DNA of 64,000 nucleotides. Source: Streptomyces xinghaiensis S187. Its GTDB lineage: Bacteria > Actinomycetota > Actinomycetes > Streptomycetales > Streptomycetaceae. The stretch is from the NCBI RefSeq assembly GCF_000220705.2, contig NZ_CP023202.1, forward strand, positions 4,278,001-4,342,000. The letters run 5' to 3'. Below are positions 1 to 8,281 of the stretch, piece after piece (position 1 is the first letter of the stretch; every line of letters begins with the position of its first letter). The notes below the pieces were generated by a model. It was given only the letters and a program-made list of their open reading frames with translations, was not told the DNA's origin and made no database searches. Made by a program: the position numbers and the translations under genes.

Positions 1-908
1 GCGGCGGCGGCCCCTCGCACGACGCCATCCTCGCCCAGCCCTGGGGCACCCTGGAAGGCGAGATCAAGGTGACCGAACAGGGCGAGGTCATCTCCGACAA
101 GTACCTCGTCCCCTCCCTCGCCCGGGAGAACCTGGAACTCACCGTCGCCGCCACCCTCCAGGCCTCCGCGCTGCACACCGCCCCCCGCCAGTCCGACGAG
201 GCCCTCGCCCGCTGGGACGCGGCCATGGACACCGTCTCCGACGCCGCCCACAGCGCCTACCGCCGCCTCGTCGACGACCCCGACCTGCCCGCCTACTTCT
301 TCGCCTCCACCCCCGTCGACCAGCTCGCCGAACTCCACCTCGGCTCCCGGCCCTCCCGCCGCCCCGACAGCGGCGCCGGCCTCGACGGACTCCGCGCCAT
401 CCCGTGGGTCTTCGGCTGGACCCAGTCCCGGCAGATCGTCCCCGGCTGGTTCGGCGTCGGCTCCGGCCTCAAGGCCGCCCGCGAAGCCGGACTCGACAGC
501 GTCATCGACGAAATGTGCGAACGCTGGCACTTCTTCCGGAACTTCCTCTCCAACGTGGAGATGACCCTCGCCAAGACCGACCTGCGCATCGCCCGCCACT
601 ACGTCGAAACCCTCGTCCCCGACGAGCTCAAGCACGTCTTCGACACCATCGAGGCCGAACACGACCTGACCGTCCGCGAAGTCCTCCGCGTCACCGGCGG
701 CGAACGGCTGCTCGGCTCCAACCCGGTGCTCCAGCAGACCTTCCGCATCCGGGACGCCTACCTCGACCCGATCTCCTACCTCCAGGTCGCCCTGCTCGAC
801 CGCCAGCGCCGCGCGGCCGCCAACGGCGAACAGCCCGACCCGCTGCTCTCCCGCGCCCTGCTGCTCACCGTCAACGGTGTCGCCGCCGGCCTCCGCAACA
901 CCGGATGA
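1..908 (+). CDS. ppc: Phosphoenolpyruvate carboxylase, C-terminal part
   Basis: PEP carboxylase fixes bicarbonate onto phosphoenolpyruvate to make oxaloacetate, the main anaplerotic step that feeds the TCA cycle; it is cytosolic. The reading frame is already open at base 3, so the real start lies left of the window and about 302 C-terminal residues are present. They begin with the glycine-rich GGGPSHDAI stretch, followed by FGWTQSRQ and PGWFGVGSGL, both characteristic of the catalytic C-terminal half of this family, and end in the usual RNTG tail. The stop is followed by a strong hairpin shared with the convergent gene at 1008-1532. Identification is secure; only the C-terminal third can be judged here. 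Confidence 0.97.
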   Translation, partial: GGGPSHDAILAQPWGTLEGEIKVTEQGEVISDKYLVPSLARENLELTVAATLQASALHTAPRQSDEALARWDAAMDTVSDAAHSAYRRLVDDPDLPAYFFASTPVDQLAELHLGSRPSRRPDSGAGLDGLRAIPWVFGWTQSRQIVPGWFGVGSGLKAAREAGLDSVIDEMCERWHFFRNFLSNVEMTLAKTDLRIARHYVETLVPDELKHVFDTIEAEHDLTVREVLRVTGGERLLGSNPVLQQTFRIRDAYLDPISYLQVALLDRQRRAAANGEQPDPLLSRALLLTVNGVAAGLRNTG

Positions 909-940
909 CCCCGCCGGCCACACACCCCTGACAGCGAACA

Positions 941-978
941 CCGGCGGACCCGCACCTCATCGGGTGCGGGTCCGCCGG
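941..978. terminator. Bidirectional terminator hairpin
   Basis: A perfect 16-bp inverted repeat (941-956 with 963-978, loop 957-962) lies between the convergent ppc stop at 908 and the membrane-protein stop at 1008. There is no long T-run, which is usual for high-GC actinomycete terminators. Confidence 0.8.
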
Positions 979-1007
979 CGTTCCGGCCGCGCCCGGCGGC
1001 CCCCGGT

Positions 1008-1532
1008 TCACAGCGTCAGAAACGCCCCGCCCAGCAGAGCCGCACCCGCCAGCCCCAGCCCCCACGCCGTACGGCGCATCCGCAGCCCGCCCGCCACCAC
1101 CAGTGCCGCCAGCAGCAGCGACCCCGCCAACGGGATCCACGCGTGCAGCACACCGCCCAGCCCCGTCCGCACCGCCTCGTCCGTCCCCGGCTTCACCGCC
1201 ACCGGCAGCCGCTCCCCGCGCTCCCGGCCCGCGGCCTCCACCACCGTCACCGTCCGCCGCTCCGCGTCCGCACCCGCGGGCGCCCCGGACGCCGGCTCGA
1301 ACCGGCCCCCGCACACATCCCCGTCACAGCGCTCTATGGTCACCGTGCCGCGCTCGCGCCCCTTCGTCAGCATCGCGTGCTGCGCCGCGTCCCAGGACGT
1401 GAACACCCCCGCGGTCAGCACCAGCAGGGCCACCGCCGCCATCAACGCCTGCTTGCCGACCAGCAGCAGCCCGTAGGCGCTCTCTCCCGCCCGGCGGACG
1501 GCGGGGCGGCGCTTGGACTTCGTCGGTGCCAT
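1008..1532 (-). CDS. Small membrane protein, function unknown
   Basis: A 174-residue protein I cannot assign. It has a basic N-terminus, a hydrophobic segment at about residues 22-42 (LLLVGKQALMAAVALLVLTAGVF), an extracytoplasmic-looking middle with a CDGDVC cysteine pair, and two hydrophobic stretches near the C-terminus ending in a short loop and GGAFLTL. This predicts a three-helix membrane protein with a central outside domain in which the two cysteines could form a disulphide. It is convergent with ppc and lies just downstream of pth on the same strand, but the roughly 90-bp gap gives no sign of coupling. ATG start; conserved-hypothetical type. Confidence 0.7.
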   Translation of the reverse strand: MAPTKSKRRPAVRRAGESAYGLLLVGKQALMAAVALLVLTAGVFTSWDAAQHAMLTKGRERGTVTIERCDGDVCGGRFEPASGAPAGADAERRTVTVVEAAGRERGERLPVAVKPGTDEAVRTGLGGVLHAWIPLAGSLLLAALVVAGGLRMRRTAWGLGLAGAALLGGAFLTL

Positions 1533-1624
1533 GCGGGCGATCCTTGGCCATGGGAAACCACCCGGTCAACCGCCGCTCCCCGGTTGCGGGACACTGTCCC
1601 GTTAGACGGTGAAAGATGCCGCCG

Positions 1625-2215
1625 TCAGCTGTTGTACGTACTCTGCGCCCGCTCCAGACCGTCCTCGACCAGGCACTCCACGGCGTCCGCCGCACGGTCC
1701 ACGAAGTAGTCCAGCTCCTTGCGCTCCGCCGCCGAGAAGTCCTTCAGCACGAACGCCGCCACATCCATCCGCCCCGGCGGCCGCCCGATGCCGAACCGCA
1801 CCCGGTGGTACCCGGCGCCCATCGCCTTCGTCATCGACTTCAGCCCGTTGTGGCCGTTGTCGCCCCCGCCCAGCTTCAGCCGCAGCGCCCCGTAGTCGAT
1901 GTCCAGCTCGTCGTGGACGGCCACCACCCGCTCCAGCGGCACCTTGTAGAAGTCGCGCAGCGCCGACACCGGGCCACCCGACAGATTCATGTACGACATC
2001 GGCTTGGCGATCACCACCCGGCGGCTGCCCGGCCCCGGCGCCCCCAGCCGGCCCTCCACCACCTGCGCCCGCGCCTTGTGCGCCTTGAACCGCCCGCCCA
2101 CCCGCCCGGCGAGCAGATCGGCCACCAGGAAACCGGCGTTGTGCCGGTTGCCCGCGTACTCCGGCCCGGGATTGCCCAGGCCCACGATCAGCCAGGGGCT
2201 GTCCGCATCGCTCAT
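1625..2215 (-). CDS. pth: Peptidyl-tRNA hydrolase
   Basis: Pth hydrolyses the ester bond of peptidyl-tRNAs released by stalled ribosomes and recycles the tRNA; it is cytosolic and essential in most bacteria. The 196-residue length is normal. Family motifs are visible: GLGNPG near residue 12, NRHNAGF with the catalytic histidine at residue 25, KPMSYMNLSG, and VHDELDIDYG followed by GGGDNGHNGLKS. It is the last gene of the leftward glmU-prs-rplY-pth block. A strong hairpin separates it from rplY, so pth probably also has its own promoter. ATG start at 2215. Confidence 0.96.
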   Translation of the reverse strand: MSDADSPWLIVGLGNPGPEYAGNRHNAGFLVADLLAGRVGGRFKAHKARAQVVEGRLGAPGPGSRRVVIAKPMSYMNLSGGPVSALRDFYKVPLERVVAVHDELDIDYGALRLKLGGGDNGHNGLKSMTKAMGAGYHRVRFGIGRPPGRMDVAAFVLKDFSAAERKELDYFVDRAADAVECLVEDGLERAQSTYNS

Positions 2216-2290
2216 CTACGTCTCTCCTGCCGGTGCCCGGGTCCGGGGGTCCCCGTCCCGGTCTCGTGGGTCGGAAGTCCAGGGATACAC

Positions 2291-2327
2291 GACCGCCGTC
2301 CCGCTCCAGCGGAGCGGGACGGCGGTC
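2291..2327 (-). terminator. Terminator after rplY
   Basis: A perfect 17-bp inverted repeat (2291-2307 with 2311-2327, 3-base loop), 35 bp past the rplY stop and 76 bp before the pth start. It should end or attenuate the upstream transcript. Confidence 0.8.
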
Positions 2328-2361
2328 ACAGTGCGGCGCCTCGCGGCGGGGCGGCGGAGGC

Positions 2362-2946
2362 TCAGGCCTCCTCGCCCTCGCCCTCCTCGCCCTCGGCCGG
2401 AGCCTCGGCCTGCGTGGAGACGACCTGCAGGACCACGGTGTCGCCGTCCACGGCGAGCGCCGTGCCCTTCGGCAGCGTGACGTCCTTCGCCTGGATCGAG
2501 GCACCGGCCTCCAGACCCTCCACGGACACGGTGAACGCCTCCGGGATGTGGGTGGCCTCGGTCTCCACCGGCAGCGCGTCCAGCATGTGCTCCAGAAGGT
2601 TGCCGCCCGGGGCCAGCTCACCCTCGGTGTGGACCGGGACGTCGACCGTGACCGTCTCGCCCTTCTTCACGACCAGCAGGTCGACGTGGACCAGGAAGCC
2701 GCGAATGGCCTCGCGCTGCACGGCCTTGGGGATGACGAGCTGGCTCTTGCCGTCCGTGGTCAGGCGGATCAGGACGTTCGGCGTCTTCAGCGCCATCATC
2801 AGTTCGTGGCCCGGAATCGCCACGTGCACCGGCTCGCCGCCGTGGCCGTAGACGACGCCCGGCACCTTCTCCTCACGGCGGAGACGGCGCGCGGCGCCCT
2901 TGCCGAACTCCGAGCGGATCTCGGCGGGAATCTTGACCTCAGCCAT
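2362..2946 (-). CDS. rplY: 50S ribosomal protein L25 / general stress protein Ctc
   Basis: A 5S-rRNA-binding ribosomal protein of the two-domain Ctc/TL5 type: an N-terminal L25 domain (MAEVKIPAEIR, GKGAARRLRREEKVPGVVYG) and a C-terminal beta-rich domain (GETVTVDVPVHTEGE), ending in an acidic Glu/Gly tail. I chose the ATG at 2946 (194 aa) over an upstream in-frame start at 2994: a GAGGAG ribosome-binding site sits about 10 bases ahead of it, and the 16 extra residues of the longer form are arginine-rich and not family-like. It lies between prs and pth in the usual actinobacterial order. Confidence 0.95.
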   Translation of the reverse strand: MAEVKIPAEIRSEFGKGAARRLRREEKVPGVVYGHGGEPVHVAIPGHELMMALKTPNVLIRLTTDGKSQLVIPKAVQREAIRGFLVHVDLLVVKKGETVTVDVPVHTEGELAPGGNLLEHMLDALPVETEATHIPEAFTVSVEGLEAGASIQAKDVTLPKGTALAVDGDTVVLQVVSTQAEAPAEGEEGEGEEA

Positions 2947-3238
2947 GGCTGCACTCCTCGTACTGCGTACCCGACGGCGCCTGGAAACGGCCACCGCCCG
3001 TACGGATCTGATCTGACGGCCGTCACCCGGCCCACGACAGACCTGCTACGAAGAGCGCGTCGATAACGGACACCGCACACGAGTGCGGCCTCCCTCGCCG
3101 AGCAACTCCACGAGTCTACCCGGCGGGAAGGCCGCCCCCAAGTCGATCTACGGCCCGGCCCGTGAGGCCCGCCCGCGACCGGTCACCGCCCGGCGGTGCA
3201 CGTCAGCGGCGGCCCTCAGCGGTGACCGTGCCGGACCG

Positions 3239-4216
3239 TCAGGCCTGCTCCTCGAAGAGACTCGTCACCGAACCGTCCTCGAACACCTCACGCACCGCCC
3301 GCGCGATCGTCGGCGCCATCGACAGCACCGTGATCTTCTCCAGCTCCAGCTCGCCCGGCGTGGGAAGCGTGTCGGTGAACACGAACTCGCTCACCTTCGA
3401 GTTCTTCAGCCGGTCCGCCGCCGGACCCGACAGCACACCGTGCGTCGCCGTCACGATGACATCCTCCGCACCGTTCGCGAACAGCGCGTCCGCGGCCGCC
3501 GTGATCGTGCCACCCGTGTCGATCATGTCGTCGACCAGCACACAGATCCGGCCCTTCACATCACCGACCACCTCGTGCACCGTGACCTGGTTCGCCACGT
3601 CCTTGTCACGCCGCTTGTGCACGATCGCCAGCGGCGCACCCAGCCGGTCGCACCAGCGGTCCGCGACCCGCACCCGGCCGGCGTCCGGAGACACCACCGT
3701 CAGCTTGGAGCGGTCCACCTTCGCCCCCACGTAGTCCGCGAGGACCGGCAACGCGAACAGATGATCCACCGGACCGTCGAAGAAACCCTGGATCTGGTCC
3801 GTGTGCAGATCCACCGTGAGAATCCGGTCCGCACCCGCGCACTTCAGCAGATCCGCGATCAGCCGCGCCGAGATCGGCTCCCGGCCCCGGTGCTTCTTGT
3901 CCTGCCGGGCGTAACCGAAGAACGGCAGGATCACGGTGATGCTCCGGGCCGAAGCCCGCTTCAGAGCATCGACCATGATCAACTGCTCCATGATCCACTT
4001 ATTGATGGGAGCCGTGTGGCTCTGCATCAGGAAGCAGTCCGCGCCGCGCGCCGACTCCTGATAACGGACGTAGATCTCACCGTTGGCGAAGTCGAACACC
4101 TTCGTCGGGACCAGGCCGACACCGAGCTGGTGCGCGACCTCCTCGGCGAGCTCGGGGTGGGCGCGGCCGGAGAAGAACATCAACTTCTTCTCGCCGGTCG
4201 TCTTGATCCCGGTCAC
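3239..4216 (-). CDS. prs: Ribose-phosphate pyrophosphokinase (PRPP synthetase)
   Basis: Transfers pyrophosphate from ATP to ribose-5-phosphate, giving PRPP for nucleotide, histidine, tryptophan and NAD synthesis. The 325-residue length fits. Visible motifs are FANGEIYVRYQESARGAD near the N-terminus, the flexible-loop region FFGYARQDKKHRGREP, the metal-binding DLHTDQIQGFF, and the PRPP-binding VDDMIDTGGT with aspartates from about residue 229. GTG start at 4216 with an AAGGAG box just upstream. It is 104 bp downstream of glmU on the same strand; the pair is a conserved actinobacterial operon linking sugar-nucleotide and PRPP supply. Confidence 0.97.
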   Translation of the reverse strand: MTGIKTTGEKKLMFFSGRAHPELAEEVAHQLGVGLVPTKVFDFANGEIYVRYQESARGADCFLMQSHTAPINKWIMEQLIMVDALKRASARSITVILPFFGYARQDKKHRGREPISARLIADLLKCAGADRILTVDLHTDQIQGFFDGPVDHLFALPVLADYVGAKVDRSKLTVVSPDAGRVRVADRWCDRLGAPLAIVHKRRDKDVANQVTVHEVVGDVKGRICVLVDDMIDTGGTITAAADALFANGAEDVIVTATHGVLSGPAADRLKNSKVSEFVFTDTLPTPGELELEKITVLSMAPTIARAVREVFEDGSVTSLFEEQA

Positions 4217-4320
4217 AGCACAGTCTCCTTGGCAGCGACATCAAACTCTGGGGGAACAGGGGGCGCACTTTGGATGCAGTTCTCACGGTACGCCCAGCGC
4301 GGCGCACCCCGGCACGAGGG

Positions 4321-5775
4321 CTAGGCCCCGTCACCCTCCTCCTGAGCTGCGGAAGCCGCCTGCGCGGCGGCGCTCCCGGGACGCTTCCGGGCCACCCAGC
4401 CCTCGATATTCCGCTGCTGGCCCCGGGCCACGGCCAGCGAACCCGGCGGCACATCACGCGTGATGACCGACCCCGCGGCGGTATAGGCCCCGTCCCCGAT
4501 GGTGACAGGAGCCACAAACATGTTGTCCGAACCCGTCTTGCAATGTGAGCCGACCGTCGTCCGGTGCTTGCTCTCACCGTCGTAGTTCACGAAGACGCTC
4601 GCCGCCCCGATGTTGGAGAACTCGCCGATCGTCGCATCACCCACATACGACAGATGCGGCACCTTCGTCCCCTCGCCGATCTGCGAGTTCTTCATCTCGA
4701 CGAACGTGCCCGCCTTGGCCTTCCGCGCCAGCCGCGTCCCCGGCCGCAGATACGCGTACGGGCCCACCGACACCTCCGGGCCGATCTCCGCCCCGTCCGC
4801 GACCGTCCGCACCACCCGGGCACCCGCACCCACCGACGTGTCCGTCAGCGTGCAGTCCGGACCCACCTCCGCACCCGCCGCCAGACGCGTCGCACCGTGC
4901 AACTGCGTACCCGGATGGACCACCGCGTCCGGCTCGAACACCACCGTCGCGTCCAGCCACGTCGTCGCCGGATCCACCACCGTCACCCCGGCGAGCATCG
5001 CCGCCTCCAGCAACCGGTCGTTCAGCAACCGCCGCGCCTGGGCCAGCTGCACACGGTTGTTGATACCCAGGATCTCCCGGTGATCGGCCGCCACGGCCGC
5101 GCCCACCCGGTGCCCCGCCTCGCGGAGAATCCCCAGCACATCGGTGAGGTACTCCTCGCCCTGGCTGTTGTCGGTGCGGAGCTTGCCCAGCGCGTCCGCC
5201 AGCAGCCGGCCGTCGAACGCGAAGACCCCGGAGTTGATCTCCGTGATCGCGCGCTGCTCGTCCGTGGCGTCCTTGTGCTCGACGATCGCGGTGACCGCGC
5301 CGTCCGCCGGGTCGCGCACGATGCGGCCGTAGCCGGTGGAGTCCGGTACCTCGGCGGTGAGGACGGTCACGGCGTTGCCGTCCGCGGCATGGGTGCCGGC
5401 GAGGCTCCGCAGCGTGGCCCCGGTGAGCAGCGGGGTGTCGCCGCAGACCACCACCACGGTGCCGTCGGCCGCGCGGCCGGCCGCGGCCAGGGACTCCAGC
5501 CCCATCCGCACGGCGTGCCCGGTGCCGTTCTGCTCGTGCTGCACGGCCGTCGTCGCGGCGGGGTCGATCCCGGCCAGATGCGCGGCCACCTGCTCGCGGG
5601 CATGGCCCACGACCACGACGAGCTGCTCGGGATCGAGTTCACGGGAGGCGGCGACGACGTGCCCGACGAGGGAGCGGCCGCAGATGCTGTGCAGGACCTT
5701 GGGAGTGGCCGACTTCATACGGGTGCCCTCACCCGCGGCGAGGACGACGACGGCTGCCGGGCGGTTGACGCTCAC
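4321..5775 (-). CDS. glmU: Bifunctional UDP-N-acetylglucosamine pyrophosphorylase / glucosamine-1-phosphate N-acetyltransferase
   Basis: GlmU acetylates glucosamine-1-phosphate and then couples it to UTP, giving UDP-GlcNAc for peptidoglycan. The 484-residue protein has both halves: an N-terminal nucleotidyltransferase domain (VVVLAAGEGTRMKS near residue 9, VVVCGDTPLL, INSGVFAF) and a C-terminal left-handed beta-helix acetyltransferase with hexapeptide repeats (IGEGTKVPHLSYVGDATIGE, VNYDGESKHRTTVG). An Ala/Glu-rich tail follows, as is common in actinobacteria. GTG start at 5775, about 115 bp downstream of tRNA-Gln, from which it is separated by a terminator hairpin. Confidence 0.97.
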   Translation of the reverse strand: MSVNRPAAVVVLAAGEGTRMKSATPKVLHSICGRSLVGHVVAASRELDPEQLVVVVGHAREQVAAHLAGIDPAATTAVQHEQNGTGHAVRMGLESLAAAGRAADGTVVVVCGDTPLLTGATLRSLAGTHAADGNAVTVLTAEVPDSTGYGRIVRDPADGAVTAIVEHKDATDEQRAITEINSGVFAFDGRLLADALGKLRTDNSQGEEYLTDVLGILREAGHRVGAAVAADHREILGINNRVQLAQARRLLNDRLLEAAMLAGVTVVDPATTWLDATVVFEPDAVVHPGTQLHGATRLAAGAEVGPDCTLTDTSVGAGARVVRTVADGAEIGPEVSVGPYAYLRPGTRLARKAKAGTFVEMKNSQIGEGTKVPHLSYVGDATIGEFSNIGAASVFVNYDGESKHRTTVGSHCKTGSDNMFVAPVTIGDGAYTAAGSVITRDVPPGSLAVARGQQRNIEGWVARKRPGSAAAQAASAAQEEGDGA

Positions 5776-5845
5776 GGGTGTGCCCTTCGGCTTCGGATGG
5801 TGGACACCCGCAGGATACCGGGGTGTTTCGGGCCCGGAACGCGCG

Positions 5846-5873
5846 CGGGCCCCGGCCGTGCGGCCGGGGCCCG
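5846..5873 (-). terminator. Terminator after tRNA-Gln
   Basis: A perfect 12-bp inverted repeat (5846-5857 with 5862-5873, GTGC loop) about 18 bp downstream of the tRNA-Gln 3' end on its strand. Confidence 0.8.
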
Positions 5874-5890
5874 TGAGGGGTTGCGCTCAG

Positions 5891-5962
5891 CTCCGCTGCC
5901 AGGACTCGAACCCGGACTTAGGCCACCAAAAGACCCAGTGCTACCCATTACACCACAGCGGA
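5891..5962 (-). tRNA. tRNA-Gln (anticodon TTG)
   Basis: The minus strand folds into a complete cloverleaf: a 7-bp acceptor stem (TCCGCTG with CAGCGGA), a D arm, an anticodon stem GGGTC/GGCCT around the loop TTTTGGT with anticodon TTG, a 4-base variable loop, and a CCGGG/CCTGG T-stem with TTCGAGT. The base at 5891 is the discriminator, and CCA is not encoded. It sits upstream of glmU, next to a broken HTH gene. Confidence 0.95.
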
Positions 5963-5991
5963 TGGCATAAGTGGCCAATTCGGACATTTGG

Positions 5992-6447
5992 TTAAGCTGT
6001 CCGTCCGGCCGCTACTACTATGCCGTACCACCAGCCTTCGACGCGACGGTATAGGTCCGCGCTGTCGTTCACGCGGATGGCAAGGCAGCCGTAGTAGTCG
6101 TCACCCGTATTCCTCCGGGTGGTCCTCGGGTTGTGCTTCTTCAGGGCCGTCTTGCCGAACTGGTCCGGGGCGGCACCGGTGTGCTCCAGCCAGAAGCGCT
6201 CGGCACGGCTTCGGCAGGTCGCGTACCCAGAGTGAGATCGAGCTTTTCGGGCAGCCCAGTTCGAGCTGGATCTCGTCGTAGGTCATCCCGCGTGAGCGCA
6301 TCTCGCGGGCCGCGGCGCGCGGGTCGTCCTTGGCGTTGGGCCGTTTCGTCCAGTCCGGCGGGGGCTCGCCGTCGAGCAGGCGGTTGAGCAGGTTGTTGTT
6401 GTGCACCTTCAGCCGGTTCAGCCGGTCGCGGATCTGCTTGCGGCTCA
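5992..6447 (-). pseudogene. Remnant of an HTH (homing-endonuclease-like) protein with an internal out-of-frame deletion
   Basis: Two intact-looking segments of one actinobacterial protein family lie in different frames. The 5' part (about 6447 down to 6208) reads GLSRKQIRDRLN ... DWTKRPNAKDD ... GMTYDEIQLELGCPKSSIS, a helix-turn-helix region ending in SLWVRDLPKP. From about 6206 a second frame gives ERFWLEHTGAAPDQFGKT, then DDYYGCLAIRVNDSADLYRR and VEGWWYGIVVAA, and stops at 5992-5994. From memory, intact relatives have a central domain of roughly 100 or more residues between these segments. The junction in a CCG-TGCCGAGC context therefore marks a deletion that also shifted the frame. No convincing start codon is visible at the 5' end. 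It directly abuts tRNA-Gln. Confidence 0.7.
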
Positions 6448-6585
6448 GTCCTTGTGTGCGGGTGGGCGGAAATACGGGCGATTCGGCAGTTCGGGTGGAA
6501 GTCGCAGAAATCGACCGCGTTCGAGTCCGGTTTGTGTGGATGCCCCGCTCCGGTATCCGTGGAGTGCGGCCTTAGGGTGGACGTT

Positions 6586-8112
6586 ATGACCACATCGGGG
6601 GTAGTAGAAGCCGCGGAACCGGGCGCTCGGGGCGCGCCCGCGGGGCCGTGGTGGTGGGAGCGGCGGCGCGGGATGGCGCTGGACGTCGCGCTGACGGTGG
6701 CGTCGGTCGTGGAGTGTGCGGCGGAGGGGTACGCGTTCGCCGGTGAGGCGCGGATTCCGGTGGTGCTGGGGGTGCTGCTGGGCGTGGTGGCGGGGTCGGT
6801 GCTGCTGGTGCGGCGGCGCTGGCCGATCGCGGTGGTGCTGGTGGCGGTGGCGGTCTCGCCGGCGGAGATGGGGCTGCTGCTGGGGCTGGTGGGCCTGTAC
6901 ACGCTGGCGGCGTCGGAGGTGCCGCGGCGGATCACGGCGGTGCTGGCGGGGATGTCGATGGCCGGGACGCTGCTGGTGACGTTCATCCAGTTCCAGCGGG
7001 ACCTCGGGCAGCAGGAGGAGTACGTGGCGCCGGAGTGGGTGGTGCTGCTGGCGCCGGTGCTGATGTCGCTGGGGCTGACCGCGCCGCCGGTGTTCCTGGG
7101 GTTGTACGTGGGGGCGCGGCGGCGGCTGGTGGAGAGTCTGCGGGAGCGTGCGGACGGTCTGGAGCGGGAGCTGTCGCTGCTGGCCGAGCGGGCGGAGGAG
7201 CGTGCCGAGTGGGCGCGGGACGAGGAGCGCCGGCGGATCGCGCGGGAGATGCACGACGTGGTGGCGCACCGGGTGAGTCTGATGGTGGTGCATGCGGCGG
7301 CTCTGCAGGCGGTGGCGGTGAAGGATCCGGAGCGGGCGGTGAAGAACGCCGGTCTGGTGGGGGATCTGGGGCGGCAGGCGCTGACGGAGTTGCGGGAGAT
7401 GCTGGGGGTGCTGCGCTCGGGGTCGGCGGTGAAGGCGGACGCGGAGCCGGGTGCGGGGGCGGAGCCCGGCGCGGGCCCGGATTCGGGTTCGCGGGCGGAG
7501 GCCGGTCCGGGTGCGGGGTCCGGTCCGGGCGCCGGGCGGCCGGTGGCGGATCCGGGTGGTGACGGGGGTGACGGGCGCGCGGCCGGGGGTGCGGAGCGGG
7601 TGCCCGTGCCGGCCGGGGCCTCGGTGTCTCCGGGTGTGCGGGGCGCGGGGCCGGGTGCGGCCGTGGCGGTGGAGTCGGTGCCGCGGCCGTCGGTGGCGGC
7701 GGAGCCGGCCGAGGGGCCGGGGCTGGGTGATCTGGAGGTCCTGGTCGGTGAGTCCCGGGCGGCCGGGATGGTGGTGGAGTTCTCCGTGGAGGGGGAGGCG
7801 GTCCGGGAGCGTGCGCCGCAGGTGGAGCAGACGGCTTACCGGGTGGTGCAGGAGGCGTTGACGAACGTGCACAAGCATGCGGCGGGTGCGGAGATACGGG
7901 TGCGGTTGGCGCACCGGGAGTCCGAGGTCGCGGTGCTGGTGGAGAACGGTCCGGCGGCGGAGGGCGGCTCGGATGCGCGGTTGCCCAGTGGCGGGAACGG
8001 TCTGGTGGGGATGCGGGAGCGGGTGACGGCGCTGGGGGGCGGTTTCGTGTTCGGCCCGACGGAGTCGGGGGGGTTCCGGGTGTCGGCGGTGCTGCCGGAC
8101 CGGAGCGGCTGA
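6586..8112 (+). CDS. Sensor histidine kinase, NarL/DesK type (orphan)
   Basis: A membrane histidine kinase expected to phosphorylate a LuxR/NarL-type response regulator. From the ATG at 6586 (508 aa) there are four to five hydrophobic segments in the first ~190 residues, then a coiled stretch (LVESLRERADGLERELSLLAERAEE). The HisKA_3 box follows, RRIAREMHDVVAHRVS, with the phospho-acceptor His at residue 223. After a Gly/Ala/Pro-rich linker (~280-378) comes the ATPase domain with N-box QEALTNVHKHA (Asn 427) and G-box GNGLVGMRERV. The linker is far longer than usual. No response regulator is encoded next to it. An upstream in-frame start at 6454 is less likely because the added residues look non-coding. 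Confidence 0.88.
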   Translation: MTTSGVVEAAEPGARGAPAGPWWWERRRGMALDVALTVASVVECAAEGYAFAGEARIPVVLGVLLGVVAGSVLLVRRRWPIAVVLVAVAVSPAEMGLLLGLVGLYTLAASEVPRRITAVLAGMSMAGTLLVTFIQFQRDLGQQEEYVAPEWVVLLAPVLMSLGLTAPPVFLGLYVGARRRLVESLRERADGLERELSLLAERAEERAEWARDEERRRIAREMHDVVAHRVSLMVVHAAALQAVAVKDPERAVKNAGLVGDLGRQALTELREMLGVLRSGSAVKADAEPGAGAEPGAGPDSGSRAEAGPGAGSGPGAGRPVADPGGDGGDGRAAGGAERVPVPAGASVSPGVRGAGPGAAVAVESVPRPSVAAEPAEGPGLGDLEVLVGESRAAGMVVEFSVEGEAVRERAPQVEQTAYRVVQEALTNVHKHAAGAEIRVRLAHRESEVAVLVENGPAAEGGSDARLPSGGNGLVGMRERVTALGGGFVFGPTESGGFRVSAVLPDRSG

Positions 8113-8281
8113 GGGCGGACCGGGACGGATGCCCTTGAGCCGATGCCTCGGAGCGGGCTGAGGGCGGTCGGGGGTGGTTGTGGCCCTGTGCGGCTGAGGG
8201 CGGTCGGGCCCCCGGTTGCCGGTGTTGTCGTTCCGGTGCCCGGTGCCCGGTGCCCGGTGGCCTGTGGGTGCGGGTGCTCGC

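Noticed and set aside
8113..8281. Repeats between the kinase and the FilP-like gene
   Set aside because: Two copies of ggctgagggcggtcggg and three of a cggtgccc unit are present, but they look like simple GC-rich duplication with no evident role.
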